A stretch of 64,000 nt of DNA from Mermis nigrescens (Eukaryota; Nematoda; Enoplea; Mermithida; Mermithidae), in the NCBI GenBank assembly GCA_036768485.1, contig JAVLUZ010000333.1, positions 62,001-126,000 of the forward strand, given 5' to 3'. Position numbers and translations under genes: made by a program. Every line of letters starts with the position of its first letter. The first letter of the stretch is position 1. The notes under the pieces were generated by a model. It was not told the DNA's origin and did no database searches. It saw only the letters and a program-made list of their open reading frames with translations. Shown in pieces: positions 12,518 through 25,100 of the stretch.

Positions 12518-13032
12518 CATACCTAAGCGTAAAGAGCTTTGGGGGTACAACCACACCTGGGCGTGGGGGAGGGTTTGGGGGGTATGCACCCCCCAGAAAC
12601 CAAAATACCCCCCCCCAGAAATCAAAATACCCCCCCAGAATTCAATTTTTGAAAATTTTTTTTTCGTTTTTTTCGCAATTTTTTGATGCCAATGGATAGT
12701 GCTTGATGAGAAACGTCGAAAAATGGTGTTTTTATCGCCATACCACCATTTTTAAGGCCATATTTCGACCTTCAAAAAAATCTTGCACCCCCCCCAGAAT
12801 TTTCTTGCTGCCCACGTATGGGTACAACCCTCAGAAACCAAATTACCCCCAGAATTCAATTTTGAAATTGTTTTGTTTTTTTGTAATTTCCTGATGCAAA
12901 TGGATAGTGGTCGATGAGAAACGTTGAAGAACGGTATTTTCTTCTCCATACGACCATTTTTGTAGCCATTTTTTGACCTTCAGACAAATTTTGCACCCCT
13001 CCCAGGCAGAACTTTGGTGCCGCCCACCTGTG
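12518..13032 (-). mobile_element. MITE-A copy 3 (outer), interrupted by copy 4
   Basis: The left end CATACCTAAGCGTAAAG and the right end GCCGCCCACCTGTG belong to one older copy whose middle is split by the insertion at 12552-12820. Flanking 8-mers ACCCTCAC (12510-12517) and GTCCTCAT (13033-13040) match at five of eight positions, compatible with an eroded target duplication. Ignoring the insert, the copy continues cleanly from GGTACAAC to CCTCAGAAACC. Confidence 0.75.
12552..12820 (-). mobile_element. MITE-A copy 4 (inner), exact TSD
   Basis: It starts CACACCTGGGCGTGGGGG and ends GCTGCCCACGTATG. Exact 8-bp duplications GGTACAAC lie at 12544-12551 and 12821-12828. It is nested inside copy 3. 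Confidence 0.92.
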
Positions 13033-13040
13033 GTCCTCAT

Positions 13041-13943
13041 TTAAACACCATGCATCAATTGGCACGAGCAAAAGTTTCATTTATGTGTAAAATTTGTCAT
13101 CTTATTTTCAGTCCCCACCTACATACGTATGTAGGTACTATATGCCCTACGATACAGCAGGCATATACTCGCTGTAACCTTACTCAAACCCCATAAAAAT
13201 TGCGAAAGATGCATATACATGCACAAAATCGGATGGGATTGAAGAAAGCTCGCTGGTCAGAATAAAATGAGCGCAGAATAGAACAAACAAGATTTTTCGG
13301 AACTTATGTGCTCCTTAGAAGGCGCATCATCTTTTAATCAAGGTCACATCTTAAATGCGTTCATTGTTGAGGTATGCGAAATTAGCGAAAAAAAGCGAAT
13401 GTGCAAATTTCTTTGAAGTCGATAATTAAGAACTTGTGAATTAGGATTGTGGCTTGTAAAATTGGTGCATCAATTTTGTGCTGTAGGCGATGTGATAACT
13501 ATTATTAGTTCATTATAGCAAAAATTTCAAATATCGAAAAATTAAGCGATTTTTAGCTCAGTAAAGATGTTTCGTACTACACACATTATGCATGTAAAAC
13601 AGACTATTTTTTCTCGATTTCTTCCGCGTTCTACTGATATTACCTAGGAGCAATTCTTAAAAAATACGTGAAAGCCTATATAAATTATGTACTCCTTCTT
13701 AATATGCAGAAAATAAAAACTATCAACGAATTAAGCAAAATCAATGATGGATATTTACATAAGTTCATTTGATAGCTATTGTAGAAACTTAAGCAAAATT
13801 TAGATAATATTATTTAGTTGACAAAATAAAGCGGTTCCTACTTAAAGTCAATAATTAATCAATGTCTATGAATCAATTAAACGCTATTTAATCCACCATT
13901 GTGCTAGAATGTTTAAACATGGTTTAGGCTATATAATAATAAT
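13041..13943. other. No gene recognised
   Basis: AT-rich DNA between the MITE-A cluster and the Gypsy-1 5' LTR. No open frame or repeat of note. Confidence 0.5.
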
Positions 13944-16022
13944 TGTAGATGGTGTACCTACACGTGTTTAGCTTAGCAAGCGTAACGCTTTTGACCGTAT
14001 CAAATTTCGTCAATTCTTCGCCGAGTTGCGAATTCGACGCTCTAGCCGAAAAGAGGCAAATCTTTTGCCGTCGGACCACGACTCCTACCATAGGAAGCGC
14101 CGTGGCGATCTGGCCACTACGCGCTCATTTATCCCACTTGCAAGTCACGCACATACTGCGAGAGGTATGCAATGTGAGCGTTCCTGTGGATTTATTTAAT
14201 GCTCCTTTTTTCTTATCATATAAAACATAGGCGACATGACCGCTAATCAGGTTTAGCCTGTGACAAGAACGGAAATATCAATATTGTATGTATACGCCGT
14301 CTATGCGAAATTTATTGTTAAAATGTTAACGGTACATCTATGTAAAATTATTGTCATAATAGATTGAGCGTCGTTTGGTGAAAGATTCGTAATTTTTGAT
14401 ATTAATATATTCTATCGCCCGTATCTACGCCAGGTAGCCGTGTTTGGTCGAAATGTGGTTTTTTTCACGTATAATTCGTCATCTTCTTTTATTTGTTTTT
14501 TTATATATGAAAATTAACTTTTGGATTACATAGAGGTGCATTATACTGCAGATAGTTCTGAGATGTTTGGTGGCCGGCCTCTCGATTTAGCTCTCTATTC
14601 AATGACCCAAAATTTTATAATAATTCGTCATAAAATGCTAGGTGATTAACCATTTTATTTTTTCACTTTAGCAGAAAATTCTACCATCCATTTTTTGCTC
14701 TAAAAATCATAAAAATTATCTCATAATTTTAATATAGGATGACTGCCCGGTTGAGAGCTCTATGTTGTTGTATTCATAATTCAGTGTGCTCATGGAAACC
14801 GTAAAAATTAATAGTTTTCGCCAAAAGTATTTTGCGAAAAAAAGTTCGTATTTTCTTTCGCGATAATTATTATTTTGGTTCAAAATAGGTCAAATGACCT
14901 AGGGTTAATTTCGGATTTACTCAATTACTGCTGCGTTAGGTGTCCAGGGCGTAGCCTAACTATTTTGAGGGTCAAGCGGCTGAATAAAGGCGAATCGCCT
15001 TAGCACCCTAACCAGCGCTAAGTGTAGCCAGGTACTTAAGTAAATCCAGTATTTACATCTAGTTGGTTCTGTTTAGGTAGCTGTAGGTGCGTTGAGGATC
15101 TCCTCGGGCGGCATGCTGTCTGTTTAGATATCCGGACATGCATCCAGTAAACCCAAAAAGTTGTTAAAACGTTAAAGGCACATCTATGTAAAATTATTGC
15201 CATAATAGATTGAGCGTTGTTTGGTGAGAGATTCGTGATTTTTTATATTAATATATTCTATTGCCCGTAACTATGCTAGGCAGCCGTGTTTGGTCAAACG
15301 TGATTTTTTCCCCGTGTAATTCGTCTTCTTCTTTATTTATTTTTTTAGATATAAAAATTAATTTTTAGACTACCTAGAAGTGCATTATACTGCAGGTAGT
15401 TCTGAAATGTTTGGTGGCCGGCCTCTCGATTTAGCCTTCGATTCAACGACCCAATCTTTTATAATAATTCGTCATAAAATGCTAGGCGATTAACCATTTT
15501 AATTTTTCACTTTTAGCGAAAAATTTTACCATCCATTTTTTGCTCTAAAAATCATAAAAATTATCACAAAATTTTTATATAGGATGACTGCCCGGTTGAG
15601 AACTCTATGTTGCTGTATTCATAATTCAGTGTGCTCATGGAGGACCTAAAAATTAATTGTTTTCGCCAAAACTATTTTGCGAAAACAAGTTCTTAATTTC
15701 ATTCGCGATAATTATTATTTTGGTCCAAAATAGGTCAAATGACCTAGGGCTAATTTCGGGGTTACTCAATTACTGCTGAGTTAGGTGTCTAGGGCGTAGC
15801 ATAAGTATTTTGAGGGTCAAGCGGTTTAATAAAGGCGAATCGCCGTAGCACCCTGACCAGCCGCTAAATGTAGCCAGGTACCTAAGTAGATCCCGTATGT
15901 ACATAGAGTTGGTTCTGTTTAGGTAGCTGTACGTGTATTGGGTATCTCCTCGGTCTGCATGCTGTCCGTTTAGATATCCGTACATACATCCAGTTACCCC
16001 AACAAATCATCCTATATTTACA
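13944..16022 (+). repeat. Gypsy-1 5' LTR (about 2.08 kb) with internal duplication
   Basis: It begins TGTAGATGGTG, matching the start of the 3' LTR at 24921, and probably ends ATATTTACA at 16022, just before a possible primer-binding site. About 1.7 kb of it is a two-unit tandem duplication. The short frame at 13949-14230 is LTR sequence, not a gene. Confidence 0.75.
14317..16008 (+). repeat. 846-bp tandem duplication inside Gypsy-1 LTR
   Basis: Unit 1 (14317-15162) and unit 2 (15163-16008) align end to end. Landmarks in both are GACTGCCCGGTTGAGA, TGGTGGCCGGCCTCTCG and AGGCGAATCGCC, offset by about 846 bp. The units differ at many positions, so the duplication is not recent. Confidence 0.88.
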
Positions 16023-16024
16023 TT

Positions 16025-16042
16025 TGGAGGTCCCCTTTAGGT
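16025..16042 (+). promoter_or_regulatory. Possible primer-binding site of Gypsy-1
   Basis: TGGAGGTCCCCTTTAGG follows the inferred LTR end by two bases. The TGG start and the position suit a tRNA primer site. I cannot name the tRNA. Confidence 0.4.
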
Positions 16043-16192
16043 TGCTCGCAACAATCGAACCGCTGTCAATCATCATGATAAAATATACATAATTTTCTAC
16101 CCAAAAATTAATTATTTTTGGCCATCTAAAGATGCGTATTGTTTAGCCCCTGTTTTTGGCCGAATTAAATTTTCTTTTACCTAACTCTTCAT

Positions 16193-18960
16193 TTGTTGAA
16201 AAATGGGGGTAAGAAAGTTCTTCGCACTTCCCTGGCTAAAAAACCGCCACCACCTCCTCGTTTGACGCCCCAAACGCAGAATGAGCAAACCAGTTCTGCG
16301 ACAAATAATAGTAATAATTTACTACTTCCGGCAAATAACACCCCTGTTATGCCTTCAGATGATGAATCGACAGCGAAGTAGCGTCTCTATTGGAATCGGC
16401 AACTCAGTTGATGCATCTGGCAAAACACTTTCTGGCGGAACAATCGTTAATAATGATCCTAATCTTCGTTCAAGTGATAACTCCTTGAAAATGGTTCTAA
16501 ATTATCGATTTGTGGTTTCAATATCGAAAGAAACATTTCGAAGCGACAAAATGATGAGGGAAATTGCCCTAATTTGATCAATTCTGATCGAATCTTTTCG
16601 ACTATTCTTGAGAGTATTCAAAAAATAAATTCTCAGCGTGTGCAAGAGATGCGCGAACTTTGTGAGGAAATTAAAGAAATTAAAAGTTTATGTCTCACGG
16701 CCACACCTGGGCGTGGAGTGGGGTTTGGGGGTATGCACCCCCCTCCCAGAAACCAAAATACCCCCCCCCCCAGAAATCAAAATACCCCCCAGAATTCAAT
16801 TTTTGAAAATTTTTTTTCGTTTTTTTCGCAATTTTTTGATGCCAATGGATAGTGCTTGATGAGAAACGTCGAAAAATGGTGTTTTTATCGCCATACCACC
16901 ATTTTTAAGGCCATATTTTCGACCTTCAAAAAAATCTTACACCCCCCCCCCCCTAGAATTTTCTTGCTGCCCACGTATGCTCACGGCTACATCTTCTGGT
17001 CGCTCTGAGGCTAGTCAGTCTTTCGCCATCACATACTGACGAAAAGGTGATTAATGATATTGCTATCGAATTACCTAAAAGAGGTATTGAGCAGTCTGAA
17101 AATATTGGAATAAACCCAACAATTCCTCATGTATCATTAGGCCTCAGAATGCTAATCTCAAGCCTAGAGTCGAACTCGCGTCCGAAAGGACTTTTGTGCC
17201 TATGTTACCCATGAGTAAGCGTCCACTTAACAATTTTGTGCCTATCTCTTCGCGTATTCGCGAGCAAAACGTTGAAAGACCTATTTCTGTGCAACTTTTA
17301 CCGAACTCCGCGCATATTTCGCAGCAGTTGTTAAATCAGCTAGCAGATGAGTTCATGCCTCGTTCTGCGAATTATATGCCACAATCATCCTTAGACCCGC
17401 CGCCCTTTGCAATATTTTCCTCCTAATGCGGAATGTGTGCCCTTGCAGCACGCTATGAGTGAAAAGTTTCCAGCATAAGATAATTTATTTGGCCCTAACA
17501 ATGAATTTATGCACATAAAAGACAATATAAAGTCACACACAACCGCCAAATTCAACGTCGTGTGAAGTTTTCAGATGAGGACTTGAATAATTCGCAGTGC
17601 GAACTTTTGCATCGCTCGCGTCATCATTGTAGCTCACGTCGCAAACGCCATAATTCAGATTCATCCTCTTCTTCAAATGAGGTGTCATCTTTTGCTGATG
17701 CAATTAATCGTGCTCCGCCTCTACAGCAAATGCATATTGCAATGGCATCTAGAAAATCTTTTTAAGGTAAAAAGACGGATTAATGTAAATTTTTCAGTGA
17801 ATTTGAAAGATTGGCAAATATTTACAAAATCGATGAAGCGGAAAGAGCTGAATTTTTTGACATCATTTTTTGAAGACTATGCTTTGAGCTTATATGAAGC
17901 TTTGCCTGCTGAAGTGCGTAAATCATACTCAAAAACTAAGTATGCTATGATCGCAAAATTTCGTTCACTCGATTATGATACTTTGTATGATCGCTTCCTT
18001 GACCATAAGCAACAGCTTAATGAATATGTGCAAGCGTATTTCCTTGCGATTCATCAAGAATTAAAGCAAGCGCAACCTGAAATTGAGGTTGATTTGCCGC
18101 AATTTAATTTAATGCTTAGACATCAACTAAAATGTGGTCTATTACCCAAAGTTTCAACTGCAGCATATTAGCGTGCGCCGGAAGCTCTTTTTTATGAATT
18201 TTTGCTAATGCTATATGTGCTGAGTGTGCAGCTTGTCAGCTCGTAGTGGAAAAAGCGCCAACACCTTATGTATCAGCAATTGCTTCCCCTACTGGTATCG
18301 CTTTGCCTAAGAATCCTTTGCGTTTTGTGAATAGTTTTGATTCTGATTGCTCGCGCACTAAAACGTTTAGTCGCTCAAAACCTTTCGAAAATAAGGGAAC
18401 CACATCGCAAAAGTTTTGCACATATTGCAAACAAACCGGTCACACACAAGAAGAATGCTATAAACGGCTGAAGCAGCTCAAGTCAGATGAAAATGCACAA
18501 CATTTGAGAAAACGATTTTTCCATGCGTCCTCGAAGTCAGTCGCGATCACAGAATAATTGCAGTTGATCTTTGTCGCGCCCTAATTATCACATTCGCCAG
18601 CCATCTATGCCTAGAATTCGTGGTCGAAGTCAAAATCGCCAATCTATGTCGCAAAATTCTGATGCGCGCCTTTGATTCGAGGCGCTTGTGCCCAACTTTT
18701 AGACACAACTACAATGACTACGCGCCAAACTATGCGCCAAATCAATACCAAAATCAGCGCTATGATAATAGCGTTCAGTCGTATGACTATCGCCAAAATT
18801 TTAAAGGTCAGCATTACGATAATCGGCTTTCCACCTTATGATTATCGCCAAAACCATCTATATGTGACTTATCCGCCAGAACAACACAATACATATTATA
18901 ACTCTGCTTATCACTCTGTAGCGCCACAAAGCAATTTATCACATGTTAACGTACATAGTG
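16193..18960 (+). pseudogene. Gypsy-1 gag, broken
   Basis: Pieces in several frames cover a proline-rich N-terminal part (PPPPP), a capsid-like part at 17677-18171 and a CCHC zinc knuckle at 18417-18458 (CTYCKQTGHTQEEC). The knuckle binds RNA in this family and is intact in spacing (CX2CX4HX4C). A tyrosine/asparagine-rich tail follows to about 18960. The MITE-A at 16702-16979 splits the N-terminal part, and there are further stops, so no functional Gag can be made. Confidence 0.75.
16702..16979 (-). mobile_element. MITE-A copy 5, inside Gypsy-1 gag
   Basis: It starts CACACCTGGGCGTGG and ends GCTGCCCACGTATG. Exact duplications CTCACGGC lie at 16694-16701 and 16980-16987. It therefore moved after Gypsy-1 was in place. 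Confidence 0.93.
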
Positions 18961-19199
18961 GATAACCAACCCAATAGAACTTTACCCCCGCCGCAACCGC
19001 CTTTCCTTCTAGAAATGGCGTAAACACGGTTACCTTAAGTTCATCTAAGATTGAAAAGCGTGAAGAAAGCTTTTGCGTCTCAAAATTTTTTGGAAGAGTA
19101 TAGAAAAGATTGCAAAGAAGGTTAGCAGTCTATAAAATTTAGCCAATTCCCCAACACTCAATAAGGACTCTGAAGCTCCGATTGTCAGTCATACTGGTA

Positions 19200-22100
19200 C
19201 GAATTTACCTACCATCATCGCAGAAATCCATAGTGTGAAACTTCCCTGAATTTATTGATACCGGTGCACAAGTCACTTTGATGTTTACCGTCGCAATTTC
19301 AAGACTTGCCTACAAAATACCTCCAAAAAAATGTCTAATGTAGTGCATGGAGATGGGGATACCACAGCAGTTTCACTTTACATTTCAACATGCGTAAAAC
19401 TATGGGTGAACACACGATTTTTGCGCCAGTGTCGATCATCGACAAACTGCCAGAAGACTTACTTCTTGGCTTTGATTTTTGCCGTTCCGACTGCTCTGGG
19501 TAAATCCCATCGAGGATTGTGCATTCATTAATGGTATAAAATTAAATCTTTCATTGCCAAGCGAAAAATTGCAGTTTTGCACTAATCCCAAGGCTGAAAT
19601 TGCGTGTCCTATTTGTGTTCACGCTTCGATCTCCGAACCAGTCACAATTTTACCGCGTCACAAAATAAATATACCAGCTTATATAGGTCACGGTTCTTGC
19701 GATGCTGAAGTGGCACTTTTGAACCTGATCTTTATTTTATGAAGAAAAGTTCACTTTTTGTCGCCCCTGCTATTGTCGACACTTCACTTTCCGTTTTTCC
19801 CTTGCGATTTTGTAATATCTCTAAATCGCCTATTCAAGTCGACACAGGAGAGTTAATTGGCTCATTAACACCCAATGTAGACCTGGTGTCCCATATCGCC
19901 GTTTCTGACGATCGGTCATCTGAACTTTTTCTTCTATAAATAAGGCTTTGCAAGGTTGCATCGTTGATTCTATCCAACAGCAACTAATTCGTGATCTATG
20001 CCAAGATTACAACTCAATATTTGCGTTTAAAGGCAAAGCACTTGGTCGTACTCCGCTTGTTAAGCATCAGATCAACACAGGGTATAATCCTCCTGTCGAG
20101 GTAAAACTTACCGCATTGAACATGATCGAAGACAAGCAATGCAACGATTAATTAACAAAATGCTTGCAGAAAACGCCATAAGACCAACGACAAGTCCCTG
20201 GACCTGTCCTTTATTCTTGATTGGGAAGAAGGATGGTTCCCTCCGGCCAGTAGTGGATTACCACCGCTTAAATGACGTAACCAAAACTCAAATCTATCCT
20301 TTACCTCAAATTAATGATTATTTTGATGCCCTTGGGTCCGCAGCATACTTTAGTACGCTAGACTTAAAATCAGGGTACTAGCAGATTCCCCTTTGACAAT
20401 AAATCGCACAAAAAACCGCTTTTATTGGTCCAGTAGGTCACTACAAATTCGAAATGTTACCTTTTGGTTAAAAAAAACGCCCCTGCCGATTTTCAGCGGC
20501 TCATGGAGCTAGTTCTTGCTGGTTTAAACTGGAAGACCTGTCTCATACACATTGATGACATAATTGTTTTTTCGCAAACGTTTTCCAAACAACTTACAGG
20601 TCTAGAAGACGTCTTTTGTGCATTACAAGATGCGAACTTAAGGGTTAAACCAGAAAAAATGTCATTTAGCGCATGCAGAAGTCCAATTTGTGGGCCATTG
20701 CCTTAGTTTGCTACGCATTGCTCCCGATTTATCTAAAATTGCCGATTTAGTTGCTTTTCCAGTCCTAAAAACGGTGAAAGCTCTGCAAAATTTCTCGGTC
20801 TTGCGCAATGGTTCAAAAAATTTGTGAAAGATCTTGCAAAAATCGCAGAGCCACTTTTTTGTTTATTACGAAAAGATACTGAGTTTAATTGGACCGATGA
20901 GCAGCAGAACGCTTTCCAATTGTTAAAAGATGCTTCTATGTCCCCCCAATCTTGCAACTACCTAAATTTGATGACGAACATCAATTTATTTTAACAACTG
21001 ATGCAAGCAATTACGTGTTAGGTGCTATTCTTGCGAAAAAGCATTTGCCCACTAAAAGTTGATTTATCCTTGGCTATGCCAGTTGTGTTTTAAACACGGC
21101 CAAATGCAGCTATGCCACTTCTGTAAAGGAGGCTATGGCAGTGGTTTGGGCAACTAAGCATTATCGACATTATCTTTATGGCAAGAAATTTATCATGGAA
21201 ACAGACCACCAGGCGCTGACCTGGCTCGTAAATGTAAAAGATCCTTCAAGTCGTTTACAACAATGGGGTCTAAAATTACAAGAATATGAGTATGAGGTTG
21301 TATACGTTTCAGGCGCTAACAAGTGTGCCGCTGATTTATTATCGCATCACCCAAAATACGATCGTGACGAGCAACAATATAAAATTGAATGTAAGCCCGT
21401 TGCAAACGTCACTAACCTTGATTCTGAAGCGTCTGAGTCTAAGGAAGAAAATGAACACTCCCAATAAACAACAAACAACTATTACGTCAAAAGCGCAAAC
21501 TGCGTCAAAAAATTACCCACCTATTTTTTATGAATGAATCATGCTTTCTGATGCTGAAAAAGCAGGAATTCTGTCGCATGCAAGACTTCTTGTAGAACAA
21601 CGTCAAGATGATGAGTTGAATTAAATTTGTAAATCGCTCAACAATCTGACAACACAAAAATGTCATGACAAATTCTTCATTGTAGACGATATCTTATATC
21701 ATAGATTTCTGCCTAAGCGCGCAGCTAATGTAAATCATCAGCTTGTGATTCCTACATCTCTGTGTTGCTTCATTCTAACTGAATTTCATGATTCCATCTT
21801 TGAGAGCTCATTTCTCCGCACAAAAAATTTTACCCGCCATTCAGCTATGGTGATGGTGGCCTCAAATGAAGAATGATGTGCTCGCATTGTGCAAAAACTG
21901 TGAAGTGTGTTTGCAGCGTAAGGTAGCCACAGATTCTGCCATGGTACCCCTGCAACCCATCGAAGTTTCATCACCTCTGAGCTAATCTCATGTGATTGCT
22001 TACATATGCCACGTTCGATTTCTGGAAACGATCAAATCGTTGTCTTGAAGGACTACTTTACTAAGTATGTCAAAGCGTTTGTAGTGTCTGATATTAAAGC

Positions 22101-22860
22101 ATCCACCATTGCAAATCTCTTATTGAGTGAAGTTATTCTCAGACACGGAGTTCCAAAAGATTTTAACAGATCAAGGCTCAAATTTTACATCAGCCCTTGT
22201 TTCTGAAGTTTGCAAACTACTTAACATGCAAAAGTTTTCACTACCCTTATCACCCCCGGTGTGATGGGCTAGTTGAACGATATAATTGTACCCTTATTGA
22301 TGGACTATCTAAATTAAGCGCGAGAAATCAATATGACTGGGAGCAGTTTTTGCCATTTGCATTATTTGCATACCGTGCAACGCCGCAGTCATTGACAAAT
22401 ATTTCACCATTTGAGGTGCTGTGTGGTCGTGGGTCATCGTTTCCACTTGATGGTTCACTTATTAAACGACCTCACACTAGATCCTAATCTCCCCAGTATT
22501 GCTGAAAAATATCTCGCTGACTTAAAACTCACACTTAAAGACTTACACGAGTTCGCTAGCAAAAATCTAGCTCAGGCTCATAGTAGCAAAAGAATCAATA
22601 TGGACAAATCTACTAAAAAGATCAAATTTGCTGTAACCGATATTGTTTATTCAGATAATAAGGCTGTCGTATCCAACCCGAAATCGGAAAACTCTCGCTG
22701 AAACAAATCGGCCCTTATTGCATTGTTGCGTTGCCTACACCTGAAACTGCACGCATCATATATCTGCATAATCCGCTAATTGAACATCTTGTTCATCAGG
22801 ATCGCCTCTTGCCTGCCACTAAATTTCCCTATTCCGATTTAATCGCTGAATAGTACGCTT
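19200..22860 (+). pseudogene. Gypsy-1 pol (PR-RT-RH-IN), broken
   Basis: Protease: the catalytic motif FIDTGAQVT is at about 19251-19277. Reverse transcriptase: 20139-20381 has RPTTSPWTCPLFLIGKKDGS and the palm segment FSTLDLKSGY. 20464-20706 has HIDDIIVFSQ in place of the usual YxDD-type motif. RNase H: 21135-21467 contains METDHQALTWL and YVSGANKCAADLLS. Integrase: 21780-22700 is very degenerate, with DYFTKYVKAF and a segment ending DGLVERYN. Domain order PR-RT-RH-IN is that of Ty3/Gypsy (Metaviridae). Multiple frameshifts and in-frame stops show it is dead. Confidence 0.85.
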
Positions 22861-23240
22861 ATGTACCAGGTGATTTTGTTTTAAGTAAAACTGCCCCGTC
22901 GACCCTTGTGTTAGGCAGCTGTCATAAGTTTTTCGGAATTAATGGGCCGGGAAAGAAATTTGAGGGACTGCTGCACCTGTACATTTGTTAATTGGTCCTA
23001 AATCCGCACATGCAGTACCATTAACTAACGTTTCACCTATTACTGAACCGTGGTTGACAAATGTCTCCCCAGCAAAAGGGATCTTGTGGACAAAAATTGT
23101 CCAAAATTACTCCTCAATGGATGATAACCAAAGAACATTAACAGATCCTGAGCAGCGTTGAAGGATATGGCTGCTGTAAAGCAATATCACATTCACACGT
23201 TTGCACCTCAGTTTGATCTATATAGCCGTTTGTTTTACTG
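22861..23240 (+). other. Gypsy-1 post-pol stretch, nothing recognised
   Basis: Between the end of the integrase-like sequence and the first minisatellite. No envelope-like hydrophobic segment or glycoprotein feature is visible. Confidence 0.45.
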
Positions 23241-23580
23241 TTTAAATGTCCTTCCCATCAGCTTGTTCCGCTGTTTGGATGTGCTTTCCCATAAGTTTGT
23301 TTCACTGTTTGGATGTACATTCCCATCAGCTTGTTTAGCTGTTTAGATGTGCTTTCCCATCAGTTACTTTCAATGTTTGGATGTGCTTTTCCATCAGCTC
23401 GTTTTGCTGTTTGGATGTGCTTTCCTATCAGTTTGTCTTACTGTTTGAATATGCTTTCCCTTCAGCTCGTTTTGCTGTTTGGATGTGCTTTCCCATCAGC
23501 TCATTTCACTCTTCAGATGTGCTTCCCCGTCAGCTCGTTTTGCTGTTCAGATGTGCTTTCCTGTCAGCTCATTTTGAAGC
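23241..23580 (+). repeat. 34-bp minisatellite
   Basis: About ten tandem copies of a 34-bp unit containing TTTGGATGTGCTTTCCCATC and then AGCTCGTTTTGC. The long hydrophobic frames over it (CAFPSARFAVWM-like) are products of the repeat. Confidence 0.9.
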
Positions 23581-23764
23581 CCTAGCAATGACCTATCAAA
23601 AATATTGGAGTCATCTGGAAAATCGCATTCAAAAGCCGGTCCATCTCATTTGCCACAACAATGGCAAACTCAAATGCAAAAAGCCAGCTACAACAACGTC
23701 GCATGCACCTGTAGTTCAATGCCTGCAAACCTATCATAGGCCGCGTTCTACGCCGCCGCCACGT

Positions 23765-24230
23765 TCGCCACCATGATCGAGCAATGGTTTTGGAGGTTTT
23801 GCTGGCTGCCCACACCGCCGCGAATCACCGCCGCGTTTGCCACCATGATTGAATAATGGTTTTGGTGGTTTTTGCTGGCTTCCCACACCGCTGCAATCAC
23901 CGTCATGTTCGCCACCACAATTGAGCAATGGTTTTTAAGCTTTTTGCTGGCTGCCCGAAACTGCCGCAATCACCGCCAAGTTTGCCATCACAATCAAGTA
24001 ATGGTTTTGGAGGTTTTTGCTGGCTGCCCAAACTGCCGCAATCACCGCTGCAATTGCCACTATGATTGAGCAATGGTTTTGAAGGTTTTTGCTGGCTGCC
24101 CAAACCGCCGCAATAATTGCCGCGTTCATCACCACAATCGAGTAATGGTTTTGGAGGTTTTTGCTGGCTGCCCACACTGCCGCGATCACCACCTCGTTCA
24201 ACCGAGGACCTTGACAATTTTTATTGGTCG
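23765..24230 (+). repeat. 72-73-bp minisatellite
   Basis: Six tandem units, marked by GCTGGCTGCCC or a variant at about 23801, 23874, 23946, 24019, 24091 and 24163. A near-72-bp period keeps frames open on both strands, giving a 24-residue repeat (WAASKNLQNH on the minus strand). This does not make it a gene. Confidence 0.9.
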
Positions 24231-24909
24231 TCGATATTGTCGCAGCAATTGCGAACTCATTACGGTTTTGGTTTTCCACTGCCGGATGCCATCTCGTATG
24301 ATGAACATCACAGTCTTTGACAGCGTATGCAGCCGCGTTTTGATTTGTACAAACGCGATCGTTTGTTGTCTCGCCGCGATGACAGTTATTGTGACTCTAG
24401 CAACTTGTCGCAACAGCAATTAACAAATTGTCACGTTTTTCCCGACGTCAAAACATGACTACAAGCGTTGCCTTTGATTATTCTTGGCATATTGAACTGA
24501 ACTCTGCGATCCACGCTGGACCGACCAGCAGCTTATTTGTTCGTTGACTTTTTTAAAATTTTGTGCCTTAAATTTTGTGCTTATCAGTATTTTACACCTA
24601 TTTTGTTTCATCCATTGTAATTTAAACTCCTTTTTGCTAATATATTTTCAGCCTTATTACTTAATCACTTTTCTTATATTAGTTTTCCGTTCTTAACACT
24701 ACTTAACAGAGGCTCAGTCATGGTTTCAGCCTTCATACTTTTCAATCAAAATTTTTTTCTCTCATCTCCATCCACAGAAGAGTGGGACGAAAAATCATTA
24801 ACCAAATCGGAATTTCCATTTGTTGGGCCACCAACAATTTGTTAAATTTTTGATTATTTTTCTTTCCTCAATTTGAAAAATTCGGCCCATGCTCCGAATT
24901 TTTTCCGTT

Positions 24910-24920
24910 GAGGAAAGGAA
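24910..24920 (+). promoter_or_regulatory. Gypsy-1 polypurine tract
   Basis: GAGGAAAGGAA lies immediately before the 3' LTR start TGTAGATGG. This is the usual place for plus-strand priming. Confidence 0.75.
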
Positions 24921-25100
24921 TGTAGATGGTGCATCTACACGCATTTAGCATTAGCCAGCGGAACGCATTTGACCAGTATCAAAATTCGTCAATTCTTCGC
25001 CGAGTTGCAAATTTGGCGCTCTAGCCAAAAAGAGGCAAATCTTTTGCCGTCGCACTCACAACTACGACCATAGGAAGCGCCGTCGCGATCTAGCCACTAC
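24921..25100 (+). repeat. Gypsy-1 3' LTR, truncated
   Basis: It matches 13944-14120 with scattered differences (TGTAGATGGTG, TTCGTCAATTCTTCGCC, CATAGGAAGCGCCGT), then stops at GCCACTAC where Gypsy-2 begins. The remaining 1.9 kb is absent from this window. Confidence 0.85.

Larger units (their letters stand above)
13944..25100 (+). mobile_element. Gypsy-1: decayed Ty3/Gypsy LTR retrotransposon
   Basis: The order is 5' LTR, gag with a CCHC zinc knuckle, aspartic protease, reverse transcriptase, RNase H, integrase, two minisatellites, a polypurine tract and the start of the 3' LTR, all on the plus strand. Every coding part carries stops and frameshifts. A MITE-A sits in gag. The 3' LTR matches only the first roughly 180 bp of the 5' LTR, then Gypsy-2 begins. 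The missing LTR remainder is not found on the far side of Gypsy-2. Confidence 0.88.

Noticed and set aside
12752..13080. Several 60-75-codon ORFs containing WAARKF or GSKKI-type strings
   Set aside because: The same peptides recur wherever MITE-A occurs (for example 11207-11466, 61072-61329, 63110-63346). They are transposon shadows.
23158..24423. Overlapping cysteine/phenylalanine-rich and WAASKN-type repeat ORFs
   Set aside because: They follow from the 34-bp and 72-73-bp tandem repeats in Gypsy-1. No independent coding evidence.
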